A DNA stretch of 64,000 bases from Hyposmocoma kahamanoa (Eukaryota; Arthropoda; Insecta; Lepidoptera; Cosmopterigidae), in contig NW_020653713.1 of assembly GCF_003589595.1 (NCBI RefSeq), positions 1,091,356 through 1,155,355 on the forward strand, in the 5' to 3' direction. A program made the translations under genes and the position numbers. Positions 53,808-64,000 of the stretch are shown in pieces. The notes beneath the pieces were generated by a model. That model was given only the letters and a program-made list of their open reading frames with translations, had not been told where the DNA came from and made no database searches. Numbering within the stretch: position 1 is the first letter of the stretch; every line of letters starts with the position of its first letter.

Positions 53808-53945
53808 TAGTAGTTCCATGTAAAAGAGTTCGTCCTGGGAAGTAATGGCACCTTGTCTATGTCTGCTGCCAAGTAGTAATGTGACCAATTACTGCGTTTC
53901 GGGTTTGAAGGGTTTTAAGGTGAAATTACAACCTCCACCTCCACC
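53808..53945 (-). repeat. F-family 3' half
   Basis: AAGAGTTCGTCCTGGGAAGT, TGCTGCCAAGTAGTAATGTG and AATTACTGCGTTTCGGG retain the small hairpin. The fold-back half is absent. Confidence 0.75.
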
Positions 53946-53975
53946 TTTTTTTAAAAGTCGGTTAACAACCAATTT
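53946..53975 (+). mobile_element. G-family terminal scrap
   Basis: TTTTTTTAAAAGTCGGTTAA directly joined to the F fragment. Confidence 0.45.
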
Positions 53976-54179
53976 CATTCTTGAAATCGGCTTCAAAATT
54001 AACCTTTTGTGAATTATTTTTTGGCTGACTTATTAGTGACTTTACATTTCGTGACCCGAGTGTACTTTCTGAGCCCATTGACTTTCCCAAGCCTATTCCT
54101 TGATTATACGGCTTCTGCGCACTTGGATACCAAAAATCCTTGATAGTGACCGTTTAGCGCCAGCAGGTTGTATTTGTAT

Positions 54180-54310
54180 TTGAAATAAGTTATATTGCAA
54201 AACGAGCAAGAAATTCTAGAGGTTTCTGTTTCTTACTCATTCTTCTTACGAATGAGTTCATCATCAGCTTACACGCATCCACTGCTGGATATAAGCCTCC
54301 CCTTCTTACG
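54180..54310. pseudogene. mixed LINE tail fragments
   Basis: GAGCAAGAAATTCTAGAGGT recalls the CR1/Jockey-like 3' UTR. TCATCAGCTTACACGCATCC and ACTGCTGGATATAAGCC are the reverse complement of the RTE-like end near 1330-1353, lying inside it. Confidence 0.5.
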
Positions 54311-54851
54311 AATGAGTAGCAATGTCAAATTGTTCTGACGATTTGACGAGTAATTTAGTAACCTATCAAAGAAAGGTACGTTTGAATATATGATTTATTC
54401 ACCATTGAAGGTAAACCATTTTGCGTAGATTTCAATTAAATAAGAGTATGTGAATAAAAAAAAAACAAATTGAAACATATTTAATTTATGTTAAGTCAAT
54501 ACAGTTACTTTTCAACTTAAACTAACTAAATTTTCTAATCACTCCTGTTCTCAGTTTACTTCAAGTTCTATATATTATTTTGGCTTGCAAGTTATATTAA
54601 ATGCTTATTTAAATTCTATTTCCGTAACCTAAGTGAAAAAGCTCTTCGGTAAAAAGTCGTATCCGAAAAATGGATTTGAAAAATTTGTCATTTTACATGC
54701 TTATAAGTTTTTGTCGTATTCTACCACAGACCACATAAATACTTGTTCTACTTTTGAAAAAGTTACTATTCCTAAAATGGAACTTGACGTATACTACATA
54801 AAAAGACTTATTTTGTAAAATACCAAGAACCTCACAGGACTATATCTATTT
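54311..54851. other. no recognised feature
   Basis: 61-codon plus-strand frame 54633-54818 has no domain. Confidence 0.5.
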
Positions 54852-55085
54852 AGTAGCAGTAGCCTTTACTGTTTCTGCCACCATTACTGGTTAGATATAT
54901 ATCAGCATTATAGTGTCCTGGTTTTACGGGACCTGTTAACTTATGTTTCAGAATGACGGGCGCAGTGGCAGCTTGCCTCAGATCTTTGCGATTTAAAGCT
55001 CTAAGTGGCACTGCAACTGTTGTGGACAGGCGTGTAACTTACCATCAGGCGCCCGAATTGTACGTCCCGTCACTTGATATTATAA
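54852..55085 (-). repeat. F-family copy
   Basis: TAGTAGCAGTAG, GGCAGCTTGCCTCAGATCTT, AAGCTCTAAGTGGCACTGCA, GTAACTTACCATCAGGCGCC to CCCGTCACTTGATATTATA. The 3' half is shortened. Confidence 0.75.
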
Positions 55086-55411
55086 AATAATATCGCACAC
55101 GAAACGAAGAAACTTAATCAAACCAATATCTCGTTTATAAATGGATAATTATGGATTATATTGCAATAAGATCCATTCAGAATTATTTTTTGAAATTTTC
55201 AATTCTCAATTCCACATTTTTGAGTTACGACAGTATTTGATTTTCTGTGCGACATTACTAACATCATAAAAACAACTTTTGTTTCATTATTTTTTGACAT
55301 ATTTATCAGATTTTACTTTCATACAAAAATAAAAATGCTTAAACCAAAATTACTTTTATGAATGACAGCATACGGGAAGCGATAGTGCAACAAAAACTTA
55401 AAAGTTTAATA
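55086..55411. other. no recognised feature
   Basis: AT-rich linker. Confidence 0.5.
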
Positions 55412-55490
55412 GGCAATGAAACTATTTTTCCGGATTTAAATCGCGTATATTTGTTTTTTCAAACAAACCCTTTCGGGCCCTTTACAGGTC
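55412..55490. repeat. HP repeat, single arm
   Basis: GGCAATGAAACTATTTTTCC and ATCGCGTATATTTG match the left palindrome arm base for base; then CCCTTTCGGGCCCTTTACAG. Confidence 0.75.
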
Positions 55491-55686
55491 CAAACAGGTT
55501 AAAAGTTTAATTTAAGGTAAATTTATTATATTTTGTAAAAGTTATTGTTTATGATGTGAGTAATATAGTACTGTTAGAATTTTGCAAATAACCTTGTATA
55601 TAGTACTTATCATGTCTATTCATAATTTGTTTAGAGAAAATTATTACAAAAAAATGTTAGAATATATTTTAAAGCTACAAATCAAG

Positions 55687-55760
55687 CTCAAGCCTTCTTT
55701 TTTATTTGTTTTTAAATTCACCTCTATGATCTTAAAAACAAATAAAAAAGAAGGCTTGAG
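55687..55760. repeat. perfect 29-bp hairpin
   Basis: Arms 55687-55715 and 55732-55760 are exact reverse complements (start CTCAAGCCTTC, end GAAGGCTTGAG), loop 16 nt. A pre-miRNA-like or siRNA-precursor shape is possible, but a perfect stem more often marks a recent palindromic insertion. No expression evidence. Confidence 0.9.
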
Positions 55761-56617
55761 AAATTATATAGTTTTTTTTTGTCTTATTTCGTATATAATT
55801 ATATAAAATAACACCAATAACCGAATAACAAAGCGTGACTTGAAATGCGTAAGGAGAAACAGACTTTATTGTTGTCTGCATTGTTACGAATTTGCATGAT
55901 TATAGTATGATGGAAACACAAACATAATACACACAATGTTGATTACAATAATGAAATTTCAAACAACCTTGCACAGTTTTTGTATGACTTCCAAGTATGG
56001 TTAATTAGAGACTGAAAGATCTCATCTATAGAGAGGGTTTGGCAGTTAGTCCTCCATGGAGAGTTCACACGTTCCTTCCACCTTTGCAAGGAGATTTCAC
56101 ACGTTTTCCAAAGGTTGGTGAAACTTCTTTGATGCAGGTCTCCTTACGATGTTTTCGCTACATCGTTAGCAAGAGATATTTATTAGATATTCAAACTATA
56201 GACCTCTCATTTCAAAGCGACATTTCTCCCACTAGGTACCGCTTATTATTATAATATTTTTCAGTTATTATAAATTACGGCTTTCGTTCGACTTGAAAAA
56301 TGAAGTAATAAATTACAGTTTGAATTGCTGTCATAAAAAACTTTGAGTTAACTCTCTTCAACTGTATTAATTCAACAGCGAAATCGAGGGTTTTTATTTA
56401 AATTATTAAACGTAATATAATATTCAGGAGTTCTATGACTGCTTTCAAAATACGAGTTATAGTATTTAAATTTATTGGGTTACTGAGGACAGTTTGTGGA
56501 AGCTTTTAGTGATACAGTTTCTATTGTGACTTTATACGTTCATAGTTGAGCAAGGGCTTTCCTACAAGATAGGGTTTAACACAAGCACGCAAACACGTGC
56601 GCATGCTGGCACTCACA

Positions 56618-56620
<3 letters not shown>
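55761..56620. other. no recognised feature
   Basis: AT-rich; the 71-codon frame at 56039-56254 has no domain. Confidence 0.5.
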
Positions 56621-56666
<46 letters not shown>

Positions 56667-56676
56667 NNNNNNNNNN

Positions 56677-56752
<76 letters not shown>
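56621..56752. repeat. (CA)n-(GA)n microsatellite with a 10-N gap
   Basis: CA repeat on both sides of N at 56667-56676, then about 12 GA units from 56729. The Ns fall wholly inside the CA run, so the true length is unknown. The Cys/Val frames across it are artefacts. Confidence 0.95.
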
Positions 56753-57474
56753 ATGAATAAATGAATAATAATAATAACAACAATAATTCTTTATTTGAAC
56801 AGAAAAGTTATATTTCATTGTAAGGCCCTGGCTTCCGAGCTAGATTCAATGACCTGTGACACGGAAATCACTATCTATCTCATAATTGGTTACACTTATT
56901 TATTTCCGCCAATTTATGTATCTGCAATTAATATAAGGTTCCGGTTTCTCCCGATGGCCTAACACATTGTAAACCAACTTACATAAACCTATCTTAAGAT
57001 CAGTCAATTGTGATTGGAAATAAATGACTTTTATTATGCTTTGTAGTGTTATCATCATTGCCAACTAAAATTAGTCTACAGTTATTGGACACAGGCGTCT
57101 CCCAAGTTGCGCTACTGTTTAAAACTTTGACGTTAAACACCTGATTGAGCGTCCTACTCTTAATTTACCAATTCATAGTCTCCATCCCAGAAATAGTCTA
57201 CTCCAACAGCTATCAATTCTGCTACTGACAAGACAATAAACATGGTGATATAGGTAATATAATTGGTTTATCCAAAGCAAGCAATAACCATGCAAATGGA
57301 GATGTTATCTACAATTTTGGCTACCTTTTGTGCGCATTATTGTAAGAACTGTTGTTGCTGTTGTTGTGAAGAATTAAACGGGGACACAATTTGAGGTACA
57401 TAGCCGCAGTGGCACCCTTTAAGACAAATGGATTTTAAAACAAAATTTTACCCATAGCTTTGATATATAAATTA
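56753..57474. other. no recognised feature
   Basis: Starts with ATAATAATAATAACAACAAT and TTCTTTATTTGAACAG, which may be a LINE 3' tail in reverse orientation; no coding part is present. Confidence 0.4.
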
Positions 57475-57590
57475 TTTCTAAATGCCGCTTTACAGTATAA
57501 TCTGGATCTATGTCAGGTTTAGGGCATTAGCAAACTTTAAAGTTCACACAGTCGGTTAGGCAAACAGTGGCCGACATTGTGGACTTTTTA
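57475..57590 (+). repeat. dispersed repeat related to 58640-58870
   Basis: ATCTGGATCTATGTCAGG, TTTAGGGC and GTCGGTTAGGCAAAC correspond in reverse complement to GTTTGCTTAACCGAC, CCCTAAAC and AACAAGGATCCAGAG at 58660-58725. Confidence 0.4.
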
Positions 57591-57894
57591 ATAGAAGTGG
57601 GGCTCAGCTCGACTGAAGGTTATTAGGTTTTACGTACGTAATTTTAAGAAGCAAACAAAAGGAACACAGTAGATAAGATTGATTGATGTGTTAATAAGCC
57701 GGAAGATTAGCGGTATTACTACTGTCGTTTCGACGGCAATTTAAAAATCATCAGCACAATGCCTCGCCTGAGGAGTACTATTGTATTCAATGATGACGGC
57801 GATGCTGTAGCTAACACTACGGTGTAATTAATTTCTATAATCTATCCTTTAATAACCCCAGCTACGAAAGGTCGAATGGAGCTGCGTCTTTTTT
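57591..57894. other. no recognised feature
   Basis: Contains no repeat I can match. Confidence 0.5.
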
Positions 57895-58250
57895 TATGGT
57901 TATCAAGTGACGTGACAAACAAGTTGGACGCCTCATACAAATAACTAATGTAAGTATCACGCCTCTTCAGGGTTTTAAACAGCTAGGTCTGAGTGCTACT
58001 GAAATTCGTCATCCTGAGACGTAAAGTGACAGGCTTATTCGTAACAGTTGCAGTTCAGATCTTTAATGGCAAAGCTACTAAATTGCGCCCGTTACCTTCA
58101 GACATAAAGTGAACAAGTGCCATGTACCTAGTATTTCATCAGAACCCTTTAAATCCAAGACTGGGTGATGCACATTTTACTGCTTGGCGGCAGAAATGGT
58201 GGCAATACTTTGCTGGACGAACTCACACACAAGAAGCTTTATTGCTATTA
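57895..58250 (+). repeat. F-family copy, internally duplicated
   Basis: AAGTGACGTGACAAACAAG starts it. The GCAAAG...TCAGACATAAAGTG part occurs twice in degraded form (about 57985-58035 and 58060-58115), giving 355 bp instead of about 285. Ends TGGCAATACTTTGCTGGACG. Confidence 0.65.
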
Positions 58251-58299
58251 AAAGAAAATCTTTTGTGACATTGTCACTGCCTTCGTTACCTAATAAGTA

Positions 58300-58475
58300 A
58301 CGATTACCATGGTGGTCTACCACCCAGAGGTCCCGCGTTCGATTCCGGGCCGAAAATAACATTTGTCTGGCCGACATTTATGTCTCACGTGAGTTTGGCT
58401 ATAATTTGTTGTTGGTTGTTTATTAGGGTTTTCCTAGAGCGGGGCCATGAGTATGTACGTTATGCGTTCATGTGT
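58300..58475 (+). mobile_element. SINE-A copy, 5' end lost
   Basis: CGATTACCATGGTGGTCTAC, GGTCCCGCGTTCGATTCCGG (B-box), GGCCGACATTTATGTCTCAC and AGGGTTTTCCTAGAGCGGGG. Confidence 0.75.
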
Positions 58476-58639
58476 CAAAATACTTGTGTAAAGATGTCTT
58501 ATTTTTATTTATAAGTTAAGTTTTGGGCTCTGAAGAGGCCTAAAACTATGTGATATCATTTTCGTGTGCTTTAATAGAAACCTAAATCCACCTTCTAAGC
58601 TGGAGTTAACTTAAAAGTCGCATTACGAATGAAAAGTCT

Positions 58640-58870
58640 ACAAAGCCAAAGCAGTTATGTTTGCTTAACCGACTGACTTTGCTCACTGTTTGTCCACGCC
58701 CTAAACCTAACAAGGATCCAGAGCTTGAATGTTGTGTAACGTTGGCACTTTCGCAACTCGTAATTATTTGGGTCACGAGTTTTAGTTCTCGAGATGTTAA
58801 AACGGATTAAAGAACCGAAGTTGCTGTACTGGACCAAATACCGTGCTCGAAATCGATTACAATTTTTTAG
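58640..58870 (-). repeat. dispersed repeat related to 57475-57590
   Basis: Reverse-orientation relative; extends about 110 bp further (GTTGGCACTTTCGCAACTCG). Class unknown. Confidence 0.35.
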
Positions 58871-59084
58871 ACTCATTCTTATAATACAAACAATACAAAA
58901 TTACTTATTGTTCTTTTCTTAACAATACAGTTTAAAGGGTAATTAAACTAGGAAACATCGTACAGTTAAATTGTGAGGTGGAAGCCTGGTGCCTAAACTA
59001 GGTTGGACCGGTACTATGGATCACCAGATATCCACCACCGGATTTCAATGATACAATAATACGATATTATTGAAAATACTAAGA

Positions 59085-59815
59085 CGTTAAGGGCAAATTG
59101 GCGTGATGATATAGAAAATACAGGAACTTACCCCAAAAGGGCGTGTAATTTCTATAGATACCGTAGAAGCGCTGCTGGTGCTGGTGGCGTTCTGTAGGAT
59201 AATAGTAATGTAGCCTAGAGAGTAGTAGGAGCCTTCGCAGCCTCCATATATCTTACTTAGTAAGTTTAGTAGTTCAAAAGTTGAAAATCCAGTTTTATAG
59301 GTATTTATTCAGGTTTAACAATACTATTACGGTCTTTAAAATGTAAACCGTGTAAATACTACCAGTAAAAGGTTCAAAAAGATAAGAAGAGATGTGTTCG
59401 CTACCGCGATCGGGCAGGGAGTGATTATGGAACCAAACAAAATCGGAATGTGACGCAAAGAATGGAACAATTAAAAATTTGAATTTAAATACGAGTGTGA
59501 GAATAAAATAAGGAATTTAAATAAAAAGGTGTGATGACGATGCAAGAAGGTAACACCGTCACAATACTATGCTTTACAAGCAGTTCTGTTACATGTTTTA
59601 ACTGGTCAAAATTTTATATCTAGTCGGGCACGTGTGCTCGCTTCGGAAATTTAGTAGAGAGTGGCGATGAGAAGAAGAAAAGTAAGTGACGAATAAGAAA
59701 AAGGAACTTAAGAACGATTCAAAACTTCAAAGTAGGTGGCCAGGAACCAGAGAAAAAGGTGGTAAAAAGGTGGGATAACTATGAAAGAGGTGGCGTCGTC
59801 ACAACACTAATTATT
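59085..59815 (+). repeat. H-family dispersed repeat, copy 3 (two parts)
   Basis: GGAACTTACCCCAAAAGGGC, then AAGGTAACACCGTCACAA at 59545-59562; a second end-part follows at 59690-59815 (GGCCAGGAACCAGAGAAAAA, AAAAAGGTGGGATAACTATG, GTCGTCACAACAC). Two consecutive H ends suggest one H copy beside or inside another. Confidence 0.5.
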
Positions 59816-60021
59816 TATTGTTTTGAGAAAAGGTAGCGTTAACTGAATTATGATAATCCAAACTAATATTGTTAATGCGAAAGTAACTTAATACGTTGTC
59901 AATGTGTTGTGAATTTTGGTATATGGGATGAAATTTGGTATACGGTAGATGGGACCATGGAGAATGACATAGGCTACTTTTAGTCACAAAAATAAACCTT
60001 TAAGGGAGTGAAATAGAGCTT

Positions 60022-60180
60022 TAGTAGCAGTAGAGCTCATTGTGAAAGAGCTCGTCTAGGGAAGGTGGCCATGTCTGTTTCTGCCACCAAGCAGTTATGA
60101 GAGCATTACTGCGTTCCAGTTTTGAAGGGTAAATGTGCGACGACAACTAGTAACGTCTCGTCACCGTCTTGATGATCATA
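60022..60180 (-). repeat. F-family copy, middle deleted
   Basis: TAGTAGCAGTAGAGCTCATT, AGCTCGTCTAGGGAAGGTG, CCAAGCAGTTATGAGAGCAT then a jump to the CGTCACCGTCTTGATGATCA end. Confidence 0.7.
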
Positions 60181-60834
60181 AAAATTATCGATTTTTGCAT
60201 TTCAGATGGATTTATTATTACGAGCCGTTAAACAACCAACAACAGGGGTCATTTCCGAACGATTGTATAAACCCAAACAGGGGATTTCATTAAGGGGATT
60301 AGAGTAGATTCCTCCACAAATATTGATTATCGAATGAACATATCTGTAAACAACACAACAAAAGTCGATTTTTATTGACACTTCCTATGTTAAAACAAAT
60401 AAATAATTATCATATTAAAGTAAACAACAAGACAAAGATAATGAATGAAATTCGTTAGCAACCACAAAACAACTCAATGAACTTCAACCAAATAAAGAGC
60501 ATAAATCATTGGAAAACTTCCGAACAAATCTAGAAACAAATAGAAGTTAAAACAAAGGCACAAGTTGGGCTTGCAAATCAAATTTTTCGAGTCTGCCGGG
60601 CCTATTAAAAAGTCATTAATTTCAACGCGTAAAGTCCATTATCGGGGTACGTAAGTGTCACAATGAAAAACCAATTTGCTTATCCTAACGCAGGTGTACA
60701 CATTCGGACAAAGTATGAAATATATAATAAATATCAGGCGAATAAAAAAAAATATGGCTGATAAATAACAATTTAGCTAATTTTAAATTGATAATAAACA
60801 TATAAGCCAAAATAAATAAATTACTCAACATATT
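60181..60834. other. no recognised feature
   Basis: AT-rich without shared repeats. Confidence 0.5.
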
Positions 60835-60905
60835 GTTGTCTTTGTATGTGTTCATGACACCAGGGTTTTCGGGGTTTCCATAGTGTGGGGCTATGAGTGT
60901 CTGCG
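60835..60905 (+). mobile_element. SINE-A 3' fragment
   Basis: GTTGTCTTTGTATGTGTTCA, GGGGTTTCCATAGTGTGGGG and GAGTGTCTGCGTTA. Confidence 0.65.
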
Positions 60906-61539
60906 TTAAAGTTAAAGTGGGTTAAAATAACTCGTGTTATTATAACGAGGAAGGCCGTATGATTTTTGGTTACAAATAGCATAAGCACGTGAAAATACTC
61001 ATTGAAGCTTTAACTACAAGCGCTGTCGTTATTGGAAGGCCGTGTAAGTTCCGCATCTGTAAGGCAGCTAATAGATTGACTGATGTTTGCAGTTAATGTT
61101 CACGCATTCCGCATACAACCTTACATCTGAGACCACGACTGTATGAAGTTGATTACGACTTCACGCATTACCTGCAAACACGGAGACAATCTGTTAGCGG
61201 CCTAAGCTAACATCTCATCAACATAATTTAATAAATCCAAACACTATAGTTTTACTGTATATAGTTGAGGAGTGGGTTGCAGCATCATATCAAAGTTATC
61301 ATATTATTGTAATGTCGTCGGCTTTCCATAGTACACCAAATTACAAGTCGATCGGACAAGTGGAATTAAACTATAATATTCATATTATGATTGTGGCCCC
61401 TAAATGTAGATAGTTAATGAACTGGAAAAAGAGCTGATAATCTTTAAACAGCTGAATAGGTGTTCATTAAGCACAGCTAACAAAAATCCCGACAAACTTG
61501 GGAGCTAGGATGTCACAGACAGATAACCAGACCAATATG
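60906..61539. other. no recognised feature
   Basis: No frame above chance and no repeat. Confidence 0.5.
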
Positions 61540-61830
61540 TAGCAGTAGAGCTCCTTGTGAAAGTGTTCATCCAAGGAACTACTGCCAGTCTTCCACTTTA
61601 CCTTTTTCTGCTGCCAAGCAGTAATGTGAGCATTACTGCGTTCCGGTTTCGAAGGGTAAGAGTGCTGGTGAAATTACTATGAAATTTGTATGAGACTTGT
61701 CAATTTATCTCTCAGAGTCAGTGTTCCTAAGATCTTTGGGACTTAAAGTTCTGAGTGGCACTGCAACTGTTATGGACAGGCGTATCGCTTACCACCATGC
61801 GCACGACTTCACGTCACTTGGCATTATAAA
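61540..61830 (-). repeat. F-family fold-back repeat, near full length
   Basis: GTAGCAGTAGAGCTCCTTGT to CACGTCACTTGGCATTATA. The small hairpin is perfect here: GCAGTAATG, loop TGAG, CATTACTGC (61618-61639). The long fold-back is intact apart from a deletion at the GACGGGCGC block. Confidence 0.85.
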
Positions 61831-62454
61831 AAAAAAGACAGACACACAAATATACAGAGAAAACCATTAAATTTATAACTCTCATCCTCTTGCGTTGACG
61901 GTTAACAATGAAATACTCAAACTATAACCATCACGACATTAATGATGTCTCAACTAACTTAAAGTTTAGGGTCTTCATTTCTCTTTTGGTTCAATTTCAT
62001 CCAAAGTTCTAGTATTTCTGTCAAAAAGTCCCACAAGAGAAGGTTTATTTCTCAACATTTTCCCAAGTTTTAACTTGAAACGTTTTAGGTTTTCTGACTT
62101 TACCACAGCCAGTTTAAAATGAGCTCTGACTTCGTTATGTACATATTTTCAATTTATCTAGGTTAAGGGACAAAAACTCTGCGCGTACGATACAAAAGCC
62201 TTTGTTAGACGATTGTCACTAGTTGCAACTCTTTTACCACGGCATGACGTTTTATCACAAGTCTTCGATACTTCTTTTCTTAGATTGATAGTCATATATA
62301 AGACAGTTATTCAATTAGTAATGATAATTTTTGAATTATCATTGTACCCTATACAAAACATGTAAACTATTAATAGTTTTGGTACTAAACTATTAACAGT
62401 AAAATAACCATCGTAACAATTCTGTCCATTCATTGTGACCATTCACCATCACCA
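61831..62454. other. no recognised feature
   Basis: AT-rich; no repeat recognised. Confidence 0.5.
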
Positions 62455-62855
62455 GGCCACCAGGTGGCTGAGATAAAGGTTCTCAGGAAAATATTAGGGC
62501 TAGTCCAACGGGAGTACGGTAGCTGGGGAATCCTCACTGACGCTGAAATGGAAGAACTCGTCGCCCAGCCAAACATCATTGGCGAAACCAAAGCGCACAG
62601 ACTGGCTCGACCATTTAGAAAGGATGGGAAAGGATCGGAAAGTGAAGAGAGCCTATCTGGGTTGCCTTACTGGTTGAAGACCAGTTGGTCGTCCTAGGTA
62701 TCGCTGGAGCGACGCTGTGGAGGCGGACCTGCGCGAATTACAAGCCATCAATTGGCGAGAGATTGCACAAGACCGAAGAAAGTGGCATCATCTCGTTTCG
62801 GAGGCCGGGACACATTTTGGGTCGCTGAGCCATCGGAGTAAGTAAGTAAGTATCG
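62455..62855 (+). pseudogene. RTE-like LINE C-terminus
   Basis: EIKVLRKILGLVQREYGSWG, ILTDAEMEELVAQPNIIGE and HRLAR in the first frame, GHLERMGKDRKVKRAYLG-like text after a frameshift near 62610, then RPRYRWSDAVEADLRELQAI, NWREIAQDRRKWHHLVSEAG and THFGSLSHRSK, with a stop in the GTAAGTAAGTAA end. This is the best preserved LINE end in the window; two frameshifts and a stop kill it. The terminal GTAA repeats are likely its 3' tail. Confidence 0.8.
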
Positions 62856-63514
62856 TGACCATTCCATTTTAATTTGTTTTTCAGGTTATAAACCAGTACT
62901 TAGAAGCAGTTACATATCTGTTAGTATTTTTAATAACTATAGTCTTAACACTTATGTCACAATTCGGTTGTGGGCTGTTGTAAATATTTCCTGGCTATCA
63001 ATAGAATAACTTTTCTACTGTTCAATATATTCGTGACCGGTATCTAACTTTTTTCACGTTTCGAAAAAGGATTCGATTGTACTAATAGTTTATTTATCAC
63101 GCTAGGATGACGATAAATTTGAGGTCAATACATTTTTGCGTGAGCTCTTCAGGTTTTGAAAAAAGCTTTAGCGTATCTAATCCGACTACCTGCTTCTGTT
63201 GAAGAAAACGCAAAGCACTCCCTCTACTCCCTTTCTCCGGCCGATATCCATCCCAAACAATTACTGTCATATAACTAATGCTCGAACATATGAAAAGACA
63301 ATGTCAAGTAAGAAGCTTCATTCGCATCAGAGTCTCTTAATTTAGTCGAGTACGGTGCAGTGAACGGGAGTAGACGCCAGCTTGGCACGGCCAGAGGCCC
63401 CGCAGATGCGCATTTTCTTTTACAGAAGCATTTTACAGAAGCAACAGAAGCAAAATTGTTGAATCAATCAAAAATGAAACAAAAGAGTTTTATTCATATA
63501 CAAAAAACGACGTA
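62856..63514. other. no recognised feature
   Basis: A GC-richer patch at 63340-63410 (GTACGGTGCAGTGAACGGG) has no open frame. AGAAGCA is repeated three times at 63424-63450. Confidence 0.45.
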
Positions 63515-63522
63515 AATGGTGC

Positions 63523-63766
63523 CATTGACTTACAATTATATGGACGTCGGGTCCGCACTAAAAAGTGTCCGAACTTATAGGGCGTTAAAATCGTATACAG
63601 CGAAGCAAGCAAAATTAGACAGTACTGCGATGACATTACAATTTAAATTCAACGTTTTAGCTTTTTCATATTCCTTTACATGTCACTACGTTTAAATAGG
63701 TTGACTTGGGACATTTTTTCGTGGTTTTTGTATTAGACCCGTCGTCCATTTATTTGTAAGTCAATG
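63523..63766 (+). mobile_element. M MITE copy 4 (244 bp)
   Basis: CATTGACTTACAATTATATG to TTGTAAGTCAATG, flanked by AATGGTGC (63515-63522) and TATGGTGC (63767-63774), an 8-bp duplication with one change. Lacks about 40 bp of the 285-bp form after CGTATACAGCG. Nearly identical to the outer parts of copy 2. Confidence 0.85.
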
Positions 63767-63774
63767 TATGGTGC

Positions 63775-64000
63775 CAAAGGTGTGTAAGATTTCGTTTTGT
63801 TCATAACAAAAATGTTGATAAAGAAGATGCCGCAGTTAGTGAAGAAAGTTTTCTTTGGTGAATATTAATTGCATTAAAAAATCCGAAACCTATGAACATG
63901 ATAAATGTATGACGACAAAAAATTGTTATAGGAGATCCAAAAACGTGCACTAAATTTTGTTTGTTTTCTTGCACGGACGCTCATCAATACCTATTCATAT
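63775..64000. other. no recognised feature
   Basis: AT-rich end of the window. Confidence 0.5.

Noticed and set aside
56521..56818. Cys/Val-rich frames of 68 and 80 codons
   Set aside because: Translation of the CA/GA microsatellite across Ns; not a protein.
1..64000. bacterial or viral operon, integrated virus, or toxin system
   Set aside because: No ordered long genes, no Shine-Dalgarno pattern and no viral hallmark frames; all coding remnants with recognisable motifs are LINE C-termini or a THAP-like exon.

Overview
The window is AT-rich animal nuclear DNA packed with transposable-element remnants, and it most probably comes from a moth or butterfly. The evidence is the repeat content: tRNA-headed SINEs with short ATT-type tails, a SINE tail with the CATCGTGAGGA block common in Lepidoptera, an inverted-terminal repeat with AACCGACTTCAAAA ends, and LINE C-termini of types widespread in Lepidoptera (motifs such as AETWTLT and WAAFGKL). 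There is no bacterial gene organisation, no operon, no rRNA gene, no genuine tRNA gene and no CRISPR array. Almost all open frames are short shadows. The family assignments rest on reading the sequence and on alignment by eye between copies inside the window.

Only one stretch looks like a host protein exon: a 73-codon first coding exon on the minus strand (45927 to 45708). It ends in a consensus GTAAGT donor in phase 1, and an AGTGAC-rich probable 5' UTR lies upstream. It sits in about 4 kb (45.24-49.48 kb) where I recognise no repeat, in contrast to the rest of the window. Everything to its left is then plausibly first intron or intergenic DNA, because transcription would run toward coordinate 1. 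A GC-rich segment at 48.2 kb is a possible second promoter or exon.

Repeat families, named here for cross-reference: F, an abundant fold-back repeat with about 19 copies or parts; SINE-A to SINE-F, tRNA-like; G, with AACCGACTTC inverted ends; M, a 285-bp MITE with CATTGAC ends and 8-bp target duplications, four copies; PB, with CCGCTCACGCGAT inverted ends and TTAA-type duplications, three copies; E, about 640 bp, CA...TG ends, 8-bp duplications and a THAP-like first exon, which I infer to be a non-autonomous P-superfamily element, four copies; HP, with a 138-bp palindrome; H, an unclassified dispersed repeat; and TA-flanked Tc1/mariner-type MITEs. LINE remnants from several lineages (RTE-like, CR1/Jockey-like and one with a restriction-like endonuclease region) are all broken.

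Layout: 0-12 kb carries an RTE-like end, F, PB, G, the three-layer nest F/E/M, and an R2/R4-type endonuclease fragment. 12-26 kb carries a clean E copy, several SINEs and most LINE C-termini. 26-40 kb carries M with a LINE inside, PB, E with a TA-MITE inside, and a SINE-A split by E. 40-45 kb is F, SINE and G debris. 45-49.5 kb is the repeat-poor block with the exon. 49.5-64 kb carries M with PB inside, more SINE/F/G/H copies, a CA microsatellite broken by a 10-N assembly gap, and an RTE-like end. The nestings give relative insertion ages: F and SINE-A before E, E before M and the TA-MITE, and M before PB and a LINE.
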